Below are positions 14,887-24,481 of a DNA stretch of 64,000 bases, piece by piece. Under the pieces are notes generated by a model. The model was not told where the DNA came from. It saw nothing but the letters and a program-made list of their open reading frames with translations, and searched no databases. The stretch comes from Clostridia bacterium (GTDB taxonomy: Bacteria > Bacillota_A > Clostridia > Christensenellales > Aristaeellaceae): contig JAFWYA010000068.1 in NCBI GenBank assembly GCA_017517815.1, positions 1-64,000 on the forward strand. The letters run 5' to 3'. The position numbers and the translations under genes were made by a program. How positions within the stretch are numbered: the first letter of the stretch is position 1; each line of letters begins with the position of its first letter.

Positions 14887-16236
14887 GTGACCCAAACAGT
14901 TCATCCTATGGAAAGTGCAAACATACCTGCATTGCTGCTGAAAAAATCGGTGCCGATGTTTTTTTCACTGCTGACGCACAATCTGTATAATTTTGTGGAC
15001 AGCGTATTTGTTTCCTATGTTTCGGAGGCGGCGTTGACAGCGCTTTCAATGGCGGCGCCGGTGCAGGCGCTCATCGGCGCGATGGGATGCGGAATTGCCG
15101 TGGGCTTGAATGCGGTCATCTCCCGCGCAATGGGCGAAAAAGACGAGCAGAAGGTGCGGCAAACCGCCTCGGCTGCTATTTGGCTGGCCATTGGCGCATG
15201 GCTTGTGGTTGCGTTCATAGGCATTGTTGCGGTCAGGCCGTACTTTGCATGGCAGGCGGGCGGCAATGAAGAGATCATGCGTGAGGGCATCATCTATCTG
15301 CGCATCTGCCTGCTGTGTTCGTTGGGCACTTTTGGCCAGTGGGTATACGACCGTTTTCTGATCGCAACAGGAAAATCATCCTGCTTTCTGTTTACGCTGT
15401 CAGTTGCGTCGTGCGTCAATCTGATTTTGGATCCCATTCTGATTTTCGGGTGGCTTGGACTGCCGGCGATGGGCGCTGCCGGCGCAGCAATCGCCACGGT
15501 GATCGGCCAGTTCTGCGGCGCGGCTGCCGGCATTGTGGTCAATGAAAAGAAAAACCCCGAGATCCACGCGCGTTTTCGTATCAGGGTACCGCTGCAAAGT
15601 GTGGTATCCATCCTGAAGGTTGGCATTCCCACGTCCCTCATGCAGGCGGCTGTGGCGTGTACAGGGATTCTGATGAATACCATCCTGCAGGTTTTCTCCA
15701 CCACGGCAGTGGCGGTAATGGGCATATGCAGCCGTCTGCAGGGTTTGGCCATTCTTCCGATTCACAGTGTGACCAACGCAATGATTCCCATTGTCGCCTA
15801 CAACTACGGCGCATCCAGACGCGACCGTATCGAACAGAGCATACGCTGGGCGTACCTGTACTCGCTGGCTTCGATGGCTGCGGTGGTGCTGGGAATCGAA
15901 CTGTTTCCCCGTCAGCTGATGAAAATTTTTGATGCTTCCGACCTGCTGATGGAAATGGGTGTTGCGGCCATACGCATTATGGCTGTCAGCTTTGGACTGC
16001 AGGCGTTTGGCAACGTAGCAACCGCTGTTTTTCAGGCGCTGGGCCGCGGAAACGAGGGGCTTGTGCTGACACTGGCACGCCAGGTCGTGCTGCCGCTGGG
16101 GCTGGCCTACGCTTTCTCGATGATGGGACGTGTGAATTGGGTGTGGTATGCATTCGTGCTGGCAGAAGCAGCTGCCGTTCCGCTGGTAATGGCGCTGCAC
16201 AGGCGGGTGCGGAAGCATACCATCGACAGGCTGTAA
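14887..16236 (+). CDS. MATE-family efflux transporter, MerR-linked
   Basis: A 449-residue membrane protein with about 12 transmembrane segments in two homologous halves, typical of MATE multidrug or metabolite antiporters driven by Na+ or H+. The start is GTG 14887 with AAGGAG 8 bases upstream; the next ATG is 7 codons later and has no ribosome site. Signature segments are LLTHNLYNFVDSVFVSYVS and GIPTSLMQAAVACTG. It is the probable target of the divergent MerR regulator, so the pump likely exports the inducer. It ends at a bidirectional terminator. Confidence 0.92.
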   Translation: MTQTVHPMESANIPALLLKKSVPMFFSLLTHNLYNFVDSVFVSYVSEAALTALSMAAPVQALIGAMGCGIAVGLNAVISRAMGEKDEQKVRQTASAAIWLAIGAWLVVAFIGIVAVRPYFAWQAGGNEEIMREGIIYLRICLLCSLGTFGQWVYDRFLIATGKSSCFLFTLSVASCVNLILDPILIFGWLGLPAMGAAGAAIATVIGQFCGAAAGIVVNEKKNPEIHARFRIRVPLQSVVSILKVGIPTSLMQAAVACTGILMNTILQVFSTTAVAVMGICSRLQGLAILPIHSVTNAMIPIVAYNYGASRRDRIEQSIRWAYLYSLASMAAVVLGIELFPRQLMKIFDASDLLMEMGVAAIRIMAVSFGLQAFGNVATAVFQALGRGNEGLVLTLARQVVLPLGLAYAFSMMGRVNWVWYAFVLAEAAAVPLVMALHRRVRKHTIDRL

Positions 16237-16243
16237 TCAAAAA

Positions 16244-16272
16244 AACGTCGGCTTTTCAGCCGGCGTTTTTGG
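16244..16272 (+). terminator. Bidirectional terminator between two MATE genes
   Basis: AACGTCGGCT, loop TTTC, AGCCGGCGTT with one G-U pair, flanked by A and T tracts. The right arm lies in the last codons of the converging MATE gene. Confidence 0.8.
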
Positions 16273-17650
16273 GTGTGTTCAGCGGGTTCCATTTACCGCT
16301 GAAATAATGCATAACGAACAGCGCAAACAGCAGCAGGTTGTGCGCGATCATGCAGGCCCAGGCCGATACCAGCCCAAAGCCCAAAAGCTGTGTGCAGATG
16401 AACGTGCCGATGATGCGCACGCCCCACATGCCGCTTACGTTGTACACAAACGGCGTGACCGTTTTGCCAACGCCCTGAAGCAGTCCTTCCATCACGATGG
16501 ACACGCCGTAGAACGGCTCGCTCACGGCAACCATGCGCAGCACGATCGCGCCCAGTGCGATGACCTCTGCGCTGGAGGAGAACAGGCTCATCATGTTGGG
16601 TGCGAAGGCAAACAGCAGCCCGCCGGTCACCACCATCATGGCGACCTCCACCACGAGGATCATGCGGGTCAGGTCATGCATGCGCTTGCTGTCCTTTGCA
16701 CCCAGGGCGTTGCCGGCCAGCGTGCCGGTGGCCGTCTGCATGCCGTAGGCCGGGATGTAGAAGGCGCTTTCGACGGTGTTTGCAATGGTGTGCGCCGCAG
16801 TGGAAATTTCGCCCAGAGAGTTGATCATGGAGGCAAAGGCCACATAGCCCAGCGAAGTGCCAAAGCGCTGCAGCATGTTGGGCAGGGCCACCTTCAGGCA
16901 GGGACGCAGCACTTCCCAGTCAGGCTTGAGGCTCTGGCCGCGGGGGGAGATGACCGGGTGCTTCCAGAAGGCGACGGTCATGATGATGCCGCCCACCGTG
17001 AAGGCGATGGCGCTGGCGACAGCCGCGCCGGTTATGCCCCAGCCTGCGCCGGGCATGGTGAAGGTAAGGCCCAAAAGCGTCATCGGGCGGGTAGGGTAGA
17101 TGAACAGGAAGTTGAGCACTACGTTGGTGAGGTTGACCCAGATGCCCACGCGCATGGGCGTTTTGGTATCGCCTGCGGCGCGCAGCGCCGTGCCGAAAAT
17201 GATGGTGGCAGCGCGCGGCAGCATGGGCGTATACAGGATAAAGAAATAGCGCGCCGACAGTTCACGGATGGAGGGATCCACCTGCATCCATACCGGTACC
17301 ATGGGGCTGAGACTCAGCGCCAGCGCCGTAAACAGAATGCCGGAAAACAGCACGGCCAGCACCGCCTGCGAGGCAATGCGCGCGGCGCGCTGCTGATCCT
17401 TCGCGCCATAGGCGCGCGCGATAAAACTTAAGAAACCTACGCCAAGCGCAGAAATAGAACTGGCTACCAGCCAGCCCACGGTGCTGGTTGCGCCTACAGC
17501 CGCCGTGGCCTGCGTGCCGAGTGAGCCGACCATGGCTGTGTCGATGTACTGCACGGCAGTCTGCATCAGCTGTTCAAGCATGGTGGGCCAGGCCAGCGAG
17601 AAAATGACCGGCAGCATGCTCCACTCCAGCTTTCCTAAACGTTTTTTCAT
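16256..17650 (-). CDS. MATE-family efflux transporter
   Basis: A 464-residue polytopic protein with the MATE fold (about 12 helices, with EQLMQTAVQYIDTAMVG at the start of the first lobe). The start is ATG 17650 with GAAAGGTG upstream; a GTG four codons earlier is possible. The exported compound is unknown. It diverges from secA, and the minus-strand promoter at 17682-17710 fits. It is clearly different from the preceding MATE, so this is not a recent tandem copy. Confidence 0.92.
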   Translation of the reverse strand: MKKRLGKLEWSMLPVIFSLAWPTMLEQLMQTAVQYIDTAMVGSLGTQATAAVGATSTVGWLVASSISALGVGFLSFIARAYGAKDQQRAARIASQAVLAVLFSGILFTALALSLSPMVPVWMQVDPSIRELSARYFFILYTPMLPRAATIIFGTALRAAGDTKTPMRVGIWVNLTNVVLNFLFIYPTRPMTLLGLTFTMPGAGWGITGAAVASAIAFTVGGIIMTVAFWKHPVISPRGQSLKPDWEVLRPCLKVALPNMLQRFGTSLGYVAFASMINSLGEISTAAHTIANTVESAFYIPAYGMQTATGTLAGNALGAKDSKRMHDLTRMILVVEVAMMVVTGGLLFAFAPNMMSLFSSSAEVIALGAIVLRMVAVSEPFYGVSIVMEGLLQGVGKTVTPFVYNVSGMWGVRIIGTFICTQLLGFGLVSAWACMIAHNLLLFALFVMHYFSGKWNPLNTPKNAG

Positions 17651-17681
17651 CAAAAGGCACACCTTTCAAAAGACTGTTGAA

Positions 17682-17710
17682 AGCATACCGTTTTTGACGC
17701 ATAAAGTCAA
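17682..17710 (-). promoter_or_regulatory. Predicted promoter of the MATE gene at 16256-17650
   Basis: On the minus strand TTGACT, 17 bases, TATGCT, about 32 bases before the ATG. Confidence 0.6.
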
Positions 17711-17726
17711 TAGCCGCCTGTTTTTC

Positions 17727-17756
17727 TTGCGTATCAGGCCTGCTTCATGGTATAAT
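17727..17756 (+). promoter_or_regulatory. Predicted promoter of secA
   Basis: TTGCGT at 17727-17732, 18 bases, consensus TATAAT at 17751-17756. Confidence 0.6.
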
Positions 17757-17821
17757 ACAATTTGGGGCGTGCTGCGCATTTTTCCGGCAGCCCAAAGTAA
17801 AGCATAAGGAGAACAACTGCC

Positions 17822-20548
17822 TTGGGTATCATGGACGGACTCAAAAAGCTGTTTGGCCAGAGCAACGAAGCCGAGGTCAAGCGCCTGCTTAAGATCGCCG
17901 ACAAGGTCCTTGCCAAAGAGGACGAATACAAAGCCCTTACCGACGCCCAGCTGCAGGCCAAAACGCCTGAGCTGAAAAATCGTCTTGCCAACGGCGAAAC
18001 GCTGGACGACATCCTGCCCGACGCCTTTGCCGCCTTCCGCGAGGCGGTGTACCGTGTGGACGGCAAGCGCCTCTTCCCGGTGCAGATCATGGGCGGCATC
18101 TGCCTGCATCAGGGCCGCATCGCCGAAATGAAGACCGGCGAGGGCAAGACCCACACCGCCACACTGCCCGCTTACCTCAACGCGCTGGCTGGAAACGGCG
18201 TGCATATCGTTACCGTCAACGACTATCTGGCCCGTTTCCAGGGTGAGTGGATGGGCAATATCTTCCGCTTCATGGGCATTTCCGTCGGCGTGATCGTGCA
18301 CGACCTCAACAATGAGGAGCGCCGCGCCGCCTATGCCTGCGACATCACCTACGGCACCAACAACGAAATGGGCTTTGACTACCTGCGCGACAACATGGTC
18401 ATCCGCAAGGAGGACATGGTGCAGCGCGGTCATGCCTACGCCATCGTTGACGAGGTCGACTCCATCCTGATCGACGAAGCCCGCACGCCGCTCATCATTT
18501 CCGGCGCGGGCGACAAGTCCACCGACATGTATGAAAAGGCTGACCGTTTTGTCAGCCGCCTGCGCAACGAGGAGGACTACACCATCGCCGAGAAGGAAAA
18601 GGCCGTCAGCCTCACCGAGCAGGGCATCACCAAGGCGCAGAGTGCCTTTGGCGTGGAAAACATCGCCGACATGGACAATGCCGAGCTCTATCATCACATT
18701 CTGGCCGCGCTGAAGGCTCACGCCATCATGAAGCGCGACGTTGACTATGTGGTGCAAAACGGCGAGGTTATCATCGTAGACGAGTTCACCGGCCGCCTGA
18801 TGGTGGGCCGCCGCTATTCCGACGGACTGCATCAGGCCATCGAAGCCAAGGAGCATGTGAAGGTGGAGCGCGAAAGCAAGACGCTGGCCACCATCACCTT
18901 CCAGAACTACTTCCGCATGTACGCCAAAATCAGCGGCATGACCGGTACCGCCAAAACCGAGGAAGAGGAATTCCAGGGTATTTATAATCTGGACGTTGTG
19001 CAGATCCCCACCAACCGTCCCATGATCCGCAAGGACATGAACGACGTGGTCTATAAGACCAAGCGCGGCAAGTTCAACGCCGTTGTTGAGGAAATTGTAT
19101 CCCGCCATCAGACCGGCCAGCCCATTCTGGTGGGTACCGTGAATGTGGAAGTCAGCGAAATGCTCAGCCATATGATCCGCCTGCGCGGCATTCCCCATGA
19201 GGTGCTCAACGCCAAGAACCATCAGAAGGAAGCCGAGATCGTCGCTCAGGCCGGCCATGTGGGCGCTGTGACCATCGCCACCAACATGGCAGGCCGCGGC
19301 ACCGACATTCTGCTGGGCGGCAACCCGGACTTCCTGGCCCGCCGCAAGATGCGTCAGGAGAACATCCCCGACGAGATCATCATGGAAGCCATCGGCCACA
19401 ACGAGAACGTGAGCGAGCAGGTGCTGGAAGCCCGCAAGCTGTACCGCGAGTGGTATGCCGAGTTCAAGAAGGAGACCGACGCAGAGCACGAGCGCGTGAT
19501 GGCGCTGGGTGGTCTGCACATCATCGGTACTGAAAAGCACGAAAGCCGCCGCATCGACAACCAGCTGCGCGGCCGTGCCGGCCGTCAGGGCGACCCGGGC
19601 AGCACGCAGTTCTTCATCGCCCTTGAGGATGACCTCATGCGTCTGTTCGGCGGCGAGCGCATCGCGCCCATGATCGAAAAGCTGGGCATGAGCGAAAACG
19701 AAGCGCTGGAAGCCGGCATGCTCACCAAGCAGATCGAAGCCGCCCAGAAACGCATCGAAGGCCGCAACTACGGCATCCGCAAATCCGTGCTGCAGTTTGA
19801 CGACATCATGAACAAGCAGCGCGAGCTGATCTACGGCCAGCGCAAGGACATCCTCATGGGAAACGACGTCCGCAAGGACATCATTTCCATGGTGCACCAT
19901 CTCATCGATTCCTGCGCCGAGCGCAACCTGTCCGGCGACGGCTCCTTCGAGTGGGCGCTGGAGGATGCAAAGCAGTACCTTGAAACCCTGTGCATGAAGC
20001 CCGGCACCTTTGAAAAGTATGCCGAAGCCATCAAGACCATGGAGGATTCTTCCGAACTGGTTGAAAAGCTGTATCAGGAAGCCGAGGACTGCTACGCCGA
20101 GCGCGAAGCCGTCATCACCGAGATCGGCATCGACATGCGCGAGTTTGAGCGCGTGGTGCTGCTTAACACCATTGACAAGCACTGGATGGACCACATCGAC
20201 AACATGGACAGCCTGCGCGAAGGCATCGGCCTGCGCGCCTACGGCCAGCGCGACCCCGTGCAGGAGTACCGTCTGGAAAGCTACGACATGTTCAACGACA
20301 TGGTTCACGCCATCCGCGAGGAAACTGTGCGCCGCATTTATCAGGCCCGCATTCAGCGCCTGCCCGAACGCCGCCGTTCCGTCAATCTGGAAAACACCCA
20401 GACCAATCTGCAGGAAGGCAACACCAACGGTCAGGCCAAAAAGGGCGGCGCGCCCGTGAACAAGGCCACCCCCGGCGCTGCCGGCCGCAACCAGCCCTGT
20501 CCCTGCGGCAGCGGCAAAAAATACAAGCACTGCTGCGGGAAGGGCTAA
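17822..20548 (+). CDS. secA: Preprotein translocase ATPase SecA
   Basis: A 908-residue motor that drives secreted proteins through SecYEG. Visible features are Walker A (MKTGEGKT, about residue 100), DEAD-type [20 protein letters not shown], the preprotein crosslinking region, the second motor motif [12 protein letters not shown], the [14 protein letters not shown] arginine finger region, and the C-terminal zinc finger [13 protein letters not shown]. It starts at TTG 17822, which has AAGGAG 10 bases upstream; ATG 17831 is too far from that site. The stop is in the hairpin shared with uxuA. prfB follows, the usual Bacillota order. Confidence 0.98.
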   Translation: MGIMDGLKKLFGQSNEAEVKRLLKIADKVLAKEDEYKALTDAQLQAKTPELKNRLANGETLDDILPDAFAAFREAVYRVDGKRLFPVQIMGGICLHQGRIAEMKTGEGKTHTATLPAYLNALAGNGVHIVTVNDYLARFQGEWMGNIFRFMGISVGVIVHDLNNEERRAAYACDITYGTNNEMGFDYLRDNMVIRKEDMVQRGHAYAIVDEVDSILIDEARTPLIISGAGDKSTDMYEKADRFVSRLRNEEDYTIAEKEKAVSLTEQGITKAQSAFGVENIADMDNAELYHHILAALKAHAIMKRDVDYVVQNGEVIIVDEFTGRLMVGRRYSDGLHQAIEAKEHVKVERESKTLATITFQNYFRMYAKISGMTGTAKTEEEEFQGIYNLDVVQIPTNRPMIRKDMNDVVYKTKRGKFNAVVEEIVSRHQTGQPILVGTVNVEVSEMLSHMIRLRGIPHEVLNAKNHQKEAEIVAQAGHVGAVTIATNMAGRGTDILLGGNPDFLARRKMRQENIPDEIIMEAIGHNENVSEQVLEARKLYREWYAEFKKETDAEHERVMALGGLHIIGTEKHESRRIDNQLRGRAGRQGDPGSTQFFIALEDDLMRLFGGERIAPMIEKLGMSENEALEAGMLTKQIEAAQKRIEGRNYGIRKSVLQFDDIMNKQRELIYGQRKDILMGNDVRKDIISMVHHLIDSCAERNLSGDGSFEWALEDAKQYLETLCMKPGTFEKYAEAIKTMEDSSELVEKLYQEAEDCYAEREAVITEIGIDMREFERVVLLNTIDKHWMDHIDNMDSLREGIGLRAYGQRDPVQEYRLESYDMFNDMVHAIREETVRRIYQARIQRLPERRRSVNLENTQTNLQEGNTNGQAKKGGAPVNKATPGAAGRNQPCPCGSGKKYKHCCGKG

Positions 20549-20562
20549 CGCCCTTCACCCAT
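20539..20562 (+). repeat. Stop-codon hairpin repeat at the end of secA
   Basis: GAAGGGC-TAAC-GCCCTTC followed by ACCCAT. This 24-base block matches 7264-7287 (end of uxuA) at 23 of 24 positions. In both genes it contains the final Lys-Gly codons and the stop. A second small hairpin follows in each case. Confidence 0.6.
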
Positions 20563-20689
20563 TTCCGCTTCGCGGGGGAACGTAGTGTTTGGAGCTGCGT
20601 TCGCAGACCGCCTGTGCACATACAGGTGCACAGGCTCGCATGTGTGGTTACTTACATAGAGATACATTGTTCAAGGAAGGGAAACGATT

Positions 20690-21790
20690 ATGATCATCGA
20701 TCAGGAACGCATCAAGCAGGATCTTGCCAAGCTGCGCGACACCGTCGCCAAGGCTGCCGACGCGCTTCACCTGCCCCTGCTGCAGGAGGAACTGACCGAA
20801 CTGAAGGAAGAAATGAACGCCCCCGAGTTCTGGAACGACCTGGAACGCTCCACCGCGGTCAACCGCAAGGTCAGCCAGATCGAGGGCAAGCTCAACCGCG
20901 TCTCCAGCCTGGAAGGCCGCTGCGACGACATCGAAGCGATGCTGGAACTGCTGGCTGAGGACGAGGATGAATCCATCGCTGAAGAGTGCGAAAGCGAGCT
21001 GGCTGCGCTGGCGGCCGACGCTGACGCGCTGGAGCTGGAGACCCTCATGCGCGGCGATTACGACCGCTGCTCCGCCATCCTCAGCCTGCACGCAGGCGCT
21101 GGCGGAACCGAGGCGCAGGACTGGACCAGCATGCTCTACCGCATGTACACCCGCTACTGCGAGCGTCATGGCTACAAGGTCACCGTCAACGATTTCCTCG
21201 ACGGCGACGAGGCCGGCGTGAAGTCCGTCACCTTCCAGGTGGACGGCGAAAACGCCTACGGCTTCCTGCGCTCCGAGCGCGGCGTGCACCGCCTGGTGCG
21301 CATCTCGCCCTTTGACGCCAACGCCCGCCGCCACACCTCCTTCTCCTCTCTGGACGTCGCTCCCATCATGGAGGATGACGACGACTTCGAGATCAATATG
21401 GAAGAGGTTCGCATCGACACCTACCGCGCCGGCGGCGCTGGCGGTCAGCACGTTAACCGTACCGACTCCGCTGTGCGTATGACGCATATCCCCACTGGCA
21501 TCGTGGCCCAGTGCCAGAACGAGCGCAGCCAGATTCAGAACCGCGAGGTCTGCCTTCGCATTCTGAAGAGCCGCCTGCTGGAAATGCGCGAACGCGAGCG
21601 TGAAGAGCAGATGGCCGACATCAAGGGCGAAATGAAGAAGATCGAATGGGGCAGCCAAATCCGCTCCTACGTCTTCCAGCCCTACACGATGGTGAAGGAT
21701 CACCGCACCGGCTTTGAAATGGGCAATGTGGACGACGTGATGGACGGCAACATCGACGGCTTCATCACCGCCTTCCTCAAAATGCAGTAA
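20690..21790 (+). CDS. prfB: Peptide chain release factor 2
   Basis: A 366-residue release factor for UGA/UAA stops. It has the SPF anticodon-like tripeptide at residues 206-208 (RISPFDANARRHTSF) and the catalytic GGQ at 251-253 (GGAGGQHVNRTDSAVR). The frame is continuous from ATG 20690, so the programmed +1 frameshift common in prfB is absent; the matching place (residues 26-27) reads CTT CAC. The site GGAAGGGAAA precedes the ATG. It lies after secA, and the DUF1461 gene starts 2 bases after its stop. Confidence 0.97.
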   Translation: MIIDQERIKQDLAKLRDTVAKAADALHLPLLQEELTELKEEMNAPEFWNDLERSTAVNRKVSQIEGKLNRVSSLEGRCDDIEAMLELLAEDEDESIAEECESELAALAADADALELETLMRGDYDRCSAILSLHAGAGGTEAQDWTSMLYRMYTRYCERHGYKVTVNDFLDGDEAGVKSVTFQVDGENAYGFLRSERGVHRLVRISPFDANARRHTSFSSLDVAPIMEDDDDFEINMEEVRIDTYRAGGAGGQHVNRTDSAVRMTHIPTGIVAQCQNERSQIQNREVCLRILKSRLLEMREREREEQMADIKGEMKKIEWGSQIRSYVFQPYTMVKDHRTGFEMGNVDDVMDGNIDGFITAFLKMQ

Positions 21791-21792
21791 TC

Positions 21793-22416
21793 ATGCGCAG
21801 GGCATTGTGCTTTTGCGCGGGGCTGGTGCTTGCCATTGTGCTGGTGATCACAGCCATAGCAGGCCCGGCCACGCGCACGGGCCTGTTTGTACGCGCGCTG
21901 ACACAGACGGTCGACAAGGCCCGCACCGGCGTGACGGATGAACAGCTTGCCGCTTTTGGCGAGGAAACCATGGCCTACCTGCGGGGCGAAAAGCCCGACT
22001 GGCAGCCGCAGATCCCGGCAGAAGGCATTCCACAATCCTTTTGCGAGCATATGGCGGAGGTACGCGGCTGGGTGAGGGCATTGCCGTGGCTGATCGGCGG
22101 GGGATTGTTGCTGGCGGTGCTGTTGTTATGGGCTGGCGGCTTTGAACGCCGCAGCCTTATCGCGGGAGCGTGCACATTTGCAGGTTTGATCCTTGCTGTG
22201 ATCGCGTGGGCGCTCGTCGATTTTCACAGCCTGTGGATGATCCTGCACCGTGTGTTCATCCCCGGCGGCATCTTCCCGGCGGGCGAACCGGTGATGCAGC
22301 TGTTCCCCCTGAGCCTGTTTTTTCAGTACATCACCCCCGTAGCCGCTGTGTTGCTGATGGAAACGATGGTTATTGTGCTGCTAGTGATGCTGCACAACTG
22401 CAAAAGAAAACCCTGA
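21793..22416 (+). CDS. DUF1461 (TIGR01906) integral membrane protein
   Basis: A 207-residue membrane protein with a signal-anchor helix (about 5-25), an extracellular segment of about 75 residues, and three further helices (about 98-115, 120-145 and 176-200). The stretch DFHSLWMILHRVFIPGG...LFPLSLFF matches the DUF1461 signature (FH...LF, then P..FF). The function is unknown. It starts 2 bases after the prfB stop without its own clear ribosome site, so it is likely translationally coupled. Confidence 0.85.
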   Translation: MRRALCFCAGLVLAIVLVITAIAGPATRTGLFVRALTQTVDKARTGVTDEQLAAFGEETMAYLRGEKPDWQPQIPAEGIPQSFCEHMAEVRGWVRALPWLIGGGLLLAVLLLWAGGFERRSLIAGACTFAGLILAVIAWALVDFHSLWMILHRVFIPGGIFPAGEPVMQLFPLSLFFQYITPVAAVLLMETMVIVLLVMLHNCKRKP

Positions 22417-22493
22417 GGCCACGAGCGTGGCCTCAGACATGGGATTCTCAAGGGGCTCAGCCCCTTGAGCGGGGTCCAGGGGCAGAGCCCCTG
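22414..22493 (+). repeat. Triple-hairpin intergenic repeat
   Basis: Three consecutive perfect hairpins: TGAGGCCAC/GTGGCCTCA (22414-22435), CAAGGGGC/GCCCCTTG (22449-22467) and CAGGGGC/GCCCCTG (22477-22493). No U-tract follows any of them. GC-rich serial hairpins of this type are dispersed repeats in several clostridial genomes. It fills the 105-base gap before tsaD. Confidence 0.6.
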
Positions 22494-22521
22494 GGCGTAA
22501 CTCTGACAAAGGAACGATACC

Positions 22522-23580
22522 ATGAATACGCAAATGGAAATGCAACAGAAGCTGAAAGCCCTGCGCGAAAAGGAAACGGTGCGCATTCTGGCGATGGAAT
22601 CCAGCTGCGACGAGACGGCCTGCGCCATCATTGAGAATGGCCGTAAAATTGTGAGCTCGGTCATTTTTTCGCAGGTGGATACGCACGCGCTGTATGGCGG
22701 CGTGGTGCCGGAGATCGCCAGCCGTGCGCATGTGGATGCGTGCGACCGTGTGATCGATCAGGCGCTGAAGGAAGCCGGCATGACCTTCGGGGATGTTGAC
22801 GCGCTGGCGTGTACCTATGGCCCCGGCCTTGTGGGCGCGCTGCTGACGGGCGTGAACTGCATGAAGGGCCTGAGCTATACCACCAGACTGCCGCTTGTGC
22901 CGGTCAACCATATCGAGGGCCATGTGAGCGCCAATTTCCTTACGACGCAGGATCTGGAGCCGCCGTTCATCTGTCTGGTGGTTTCGGGCGGCCACAGCCA
23001 TCTGGTGCGTGTCAACGATTACGGCGATTATACGCTGCTGGGTCAGACGGTGGATGACGCTGCAGGCGAGGCGTTCGACAAGGCTGCGCGCGTGCTGGGG
23101 CTCAACTATCCCGGCGGCCCGCTGCTGTCGAAACTGGCTGAGGGCGGCAACGATACCTACCTTACGCTGCCTCATCCCCATCCTGACGGACGGTATGACT
23201 TCAGCTTTTCCGGCCTGAAGACGGCCTTCCTCAACGCCTGCCATAAGATGGATCAGAAGGGCGAGGAACTGCCCAGGGCCGACCTGGCTGCATCGTTTGA
23301 AAAGGCCGTGGTGGATACCCTGTGCGAGCGTGCGATGCTGGCTTTGAAGGACAGCGGATTGAACACCCTGTGCCTGGCCGGAGGCGTGAGCGCCAACAAG
23401 CGCCTGCGCACCCAGATGGAGCAGCTGGCAAAGAAGCGGCATTTCCGCCTGTGCATGCCAGAGCTTTGGCTGTGCACCGACAACGCAGCCATGATTGGAT
23501 CAGCGGCTTACTACCGCCTGCGCAAGGGCGAACTGGCCGGGCTGGATTTGAACGCCGTGCCGGCGCTTTCGCTGGTGTAA
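22522..23580 (+). CDS. tsaD: tRNA N6-adenosine threonylcarbamoyltransferase
   Basis: A 352-residue enzyme that transfers threonylcarbamoyl to A37 of ANN-decoding tRNAs together with TsaB and TsaE, which are not in the window. The ASKHA fold is clear: LAMESSCDET, the metal-binding NHIEGH, VSGGHSHL, and the nucleotide-binding LAGGVSANKRLR. The ATG at 22522 has AAAGGAACG upstream. Two genes follow closely (18 and 19 bases), a metallo-beta-lactamase-fold protein and a MATE pump, probably in one transcript. Confidence 0.97.
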   Translation: MNTQMEMQQKLKALREKETVRILAMESSCDETACAIIENGRKIVSSVIFSQVDTHALYGGVVPEIASRAHVDACDRVIDQALKEAGMTFGDVDALACTYGPGLVGALLTGVNCMKGLSYTTRLPLVPVNHIEGHVSANFLTTQDLEPPFICLVVSGGHSHLVRVNDYGDYTLLGQTVDDAAGEAFDKAARVLGLNYPGGPLLSKLAEGGNDTYLTLPHPHPDGRYDFSFSGLKTAFLNACHKMDQKGEELPRADLAASFEKAVVDTLCERAMLALKDSGLNTLCLAGGVSANKRLRTQMEQLAKKRHFRLCMPELWLCTDNAAMIGSAAYYRLRKGELAGLDLNAVPALSLV

Positions 23581-23598
23581 GAAGGAAAGGAGCATTTG

Positions 23599-24462
23599 AT
23601 GAAACGTATTCTGGCGCTGCTTGTGGCGCTGATGTGCCTGCCCTTCTGCGCGCTGGGCGAGGGCGCGGTGATCAACCTGGTTGACAATCCCAACGCTGAG
23701 TGGGCGCTTGAAGAGGGCGCGGAGATTCTGGAGCTGTTCTTTCCCATGGTGAAGGGCGCAGACGCCTGCATCCTGCGCATGGGCGATGAAGTGATGATGA
23801 TCGACGCTGCCACCGCCGGCCAGCGCGACCGGGTCAAGGCTGCGCTGGAATATTTGGACATCAAAAAAGTGGACGTGGCGTTCAACACCCATCCGCATGA
23901 CGACCATATTGTGGGCTTTCAGTATGTGCCGGAAACGGCAGAGATCGGCAAGCTGGTCATCACCTTCCCTGAGGACGCCAACAACCACATGAAAAACACC
24001 CTCAAGGTGATGGAAGAACTGCATATTCCCGTCGAACACGCCAAAGACGGCGACGTGCTCAAACTGGGCGGCGCGGAGCTTACCGTCATCCAGTGCAGCA
24101 CCAGCTGGTTCAGCGAGAACAATCGCTCGGCCATGCTGATGGTGCGTTACGGCGAGCGCAGCATCCTGATGGCGGCCGACGTTGAACTGGATGCACAGAA
24201 CGAACTGCTCAAAACCCGTCCTGAAGTGCTGGATGCAGATATCCTCAAATACCCGCATCACGGCGTGGCAAAGGCGGGCTGGAACTTCCTCAAGCATATC
24301 AGCCCCGAGGTGGCGGTCATCACCAACGGACGTTACAGCATTAAAAACACCCGCAAGGACGCTGAAAAGCGCCATCTGCCGCTGGTGTATACCGATGAGG
24401 GCGCTGTGAGACTGCGCACGGACGGAAAGATCTGGGTGCTGGATCAGATCGTGCTGGACTAA
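23599..24462 (+). CDS. Secreted ComEC-like metallo-beta-lactamase-fold protein
   Basis: A 287-residue exported protein. The signal peptide covers about residues 1-20 (cleavage near ALGEG). The metallo-beta-lactamase motif THPHDDH lies near residue 97, with later ligands MAADVE and KYPHHG. The layout resembles the extracellular hydrolase domain of ComEC, which exists as stand-alone proteins in Clostridia, so DNA or nucleotide degradation outside the cell is possible but unproven. The start is ATG 23599 behind GGAAAGGAG; a TTG directly before it is less likely. Confidence 0.85.
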   Translation: MKRILALLVALMCLPFCALGEGAVINLVDNPNAEWALEEGAEILELFFPMVKGADACILRMGDEVMMIDAATAGQRDRVKAALEYLDIKKVDVAFNTHPHDDHIVGFQYVPETAEIGKLVITFPEDANNHMKNTLKVMEELHIPVEHAKDGDVLKLGGAELTVIQCSTSWFSENNRSAMLMVRYGERSILMAADVELDAQNELLKTRPEVLDADILKYPHHGVAKAGWNFLKHISPEVAVITNGRYSIKNTRKDAEKRHLPLVYTDEGAVRLRTDGKIWVLDQIVLD

Positions 24463-24481
24463 GAAGAAGGTGTGACAGGTC

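Noticed and set aside
17666..20530. Open frame of 954 codons on the minus strand opposite secA
   Set aside because: It is the mirror of secA codons in GC-rich DNA. It is rich in His, Gly and Ala without domains, and SecA on the plus strand is certain.
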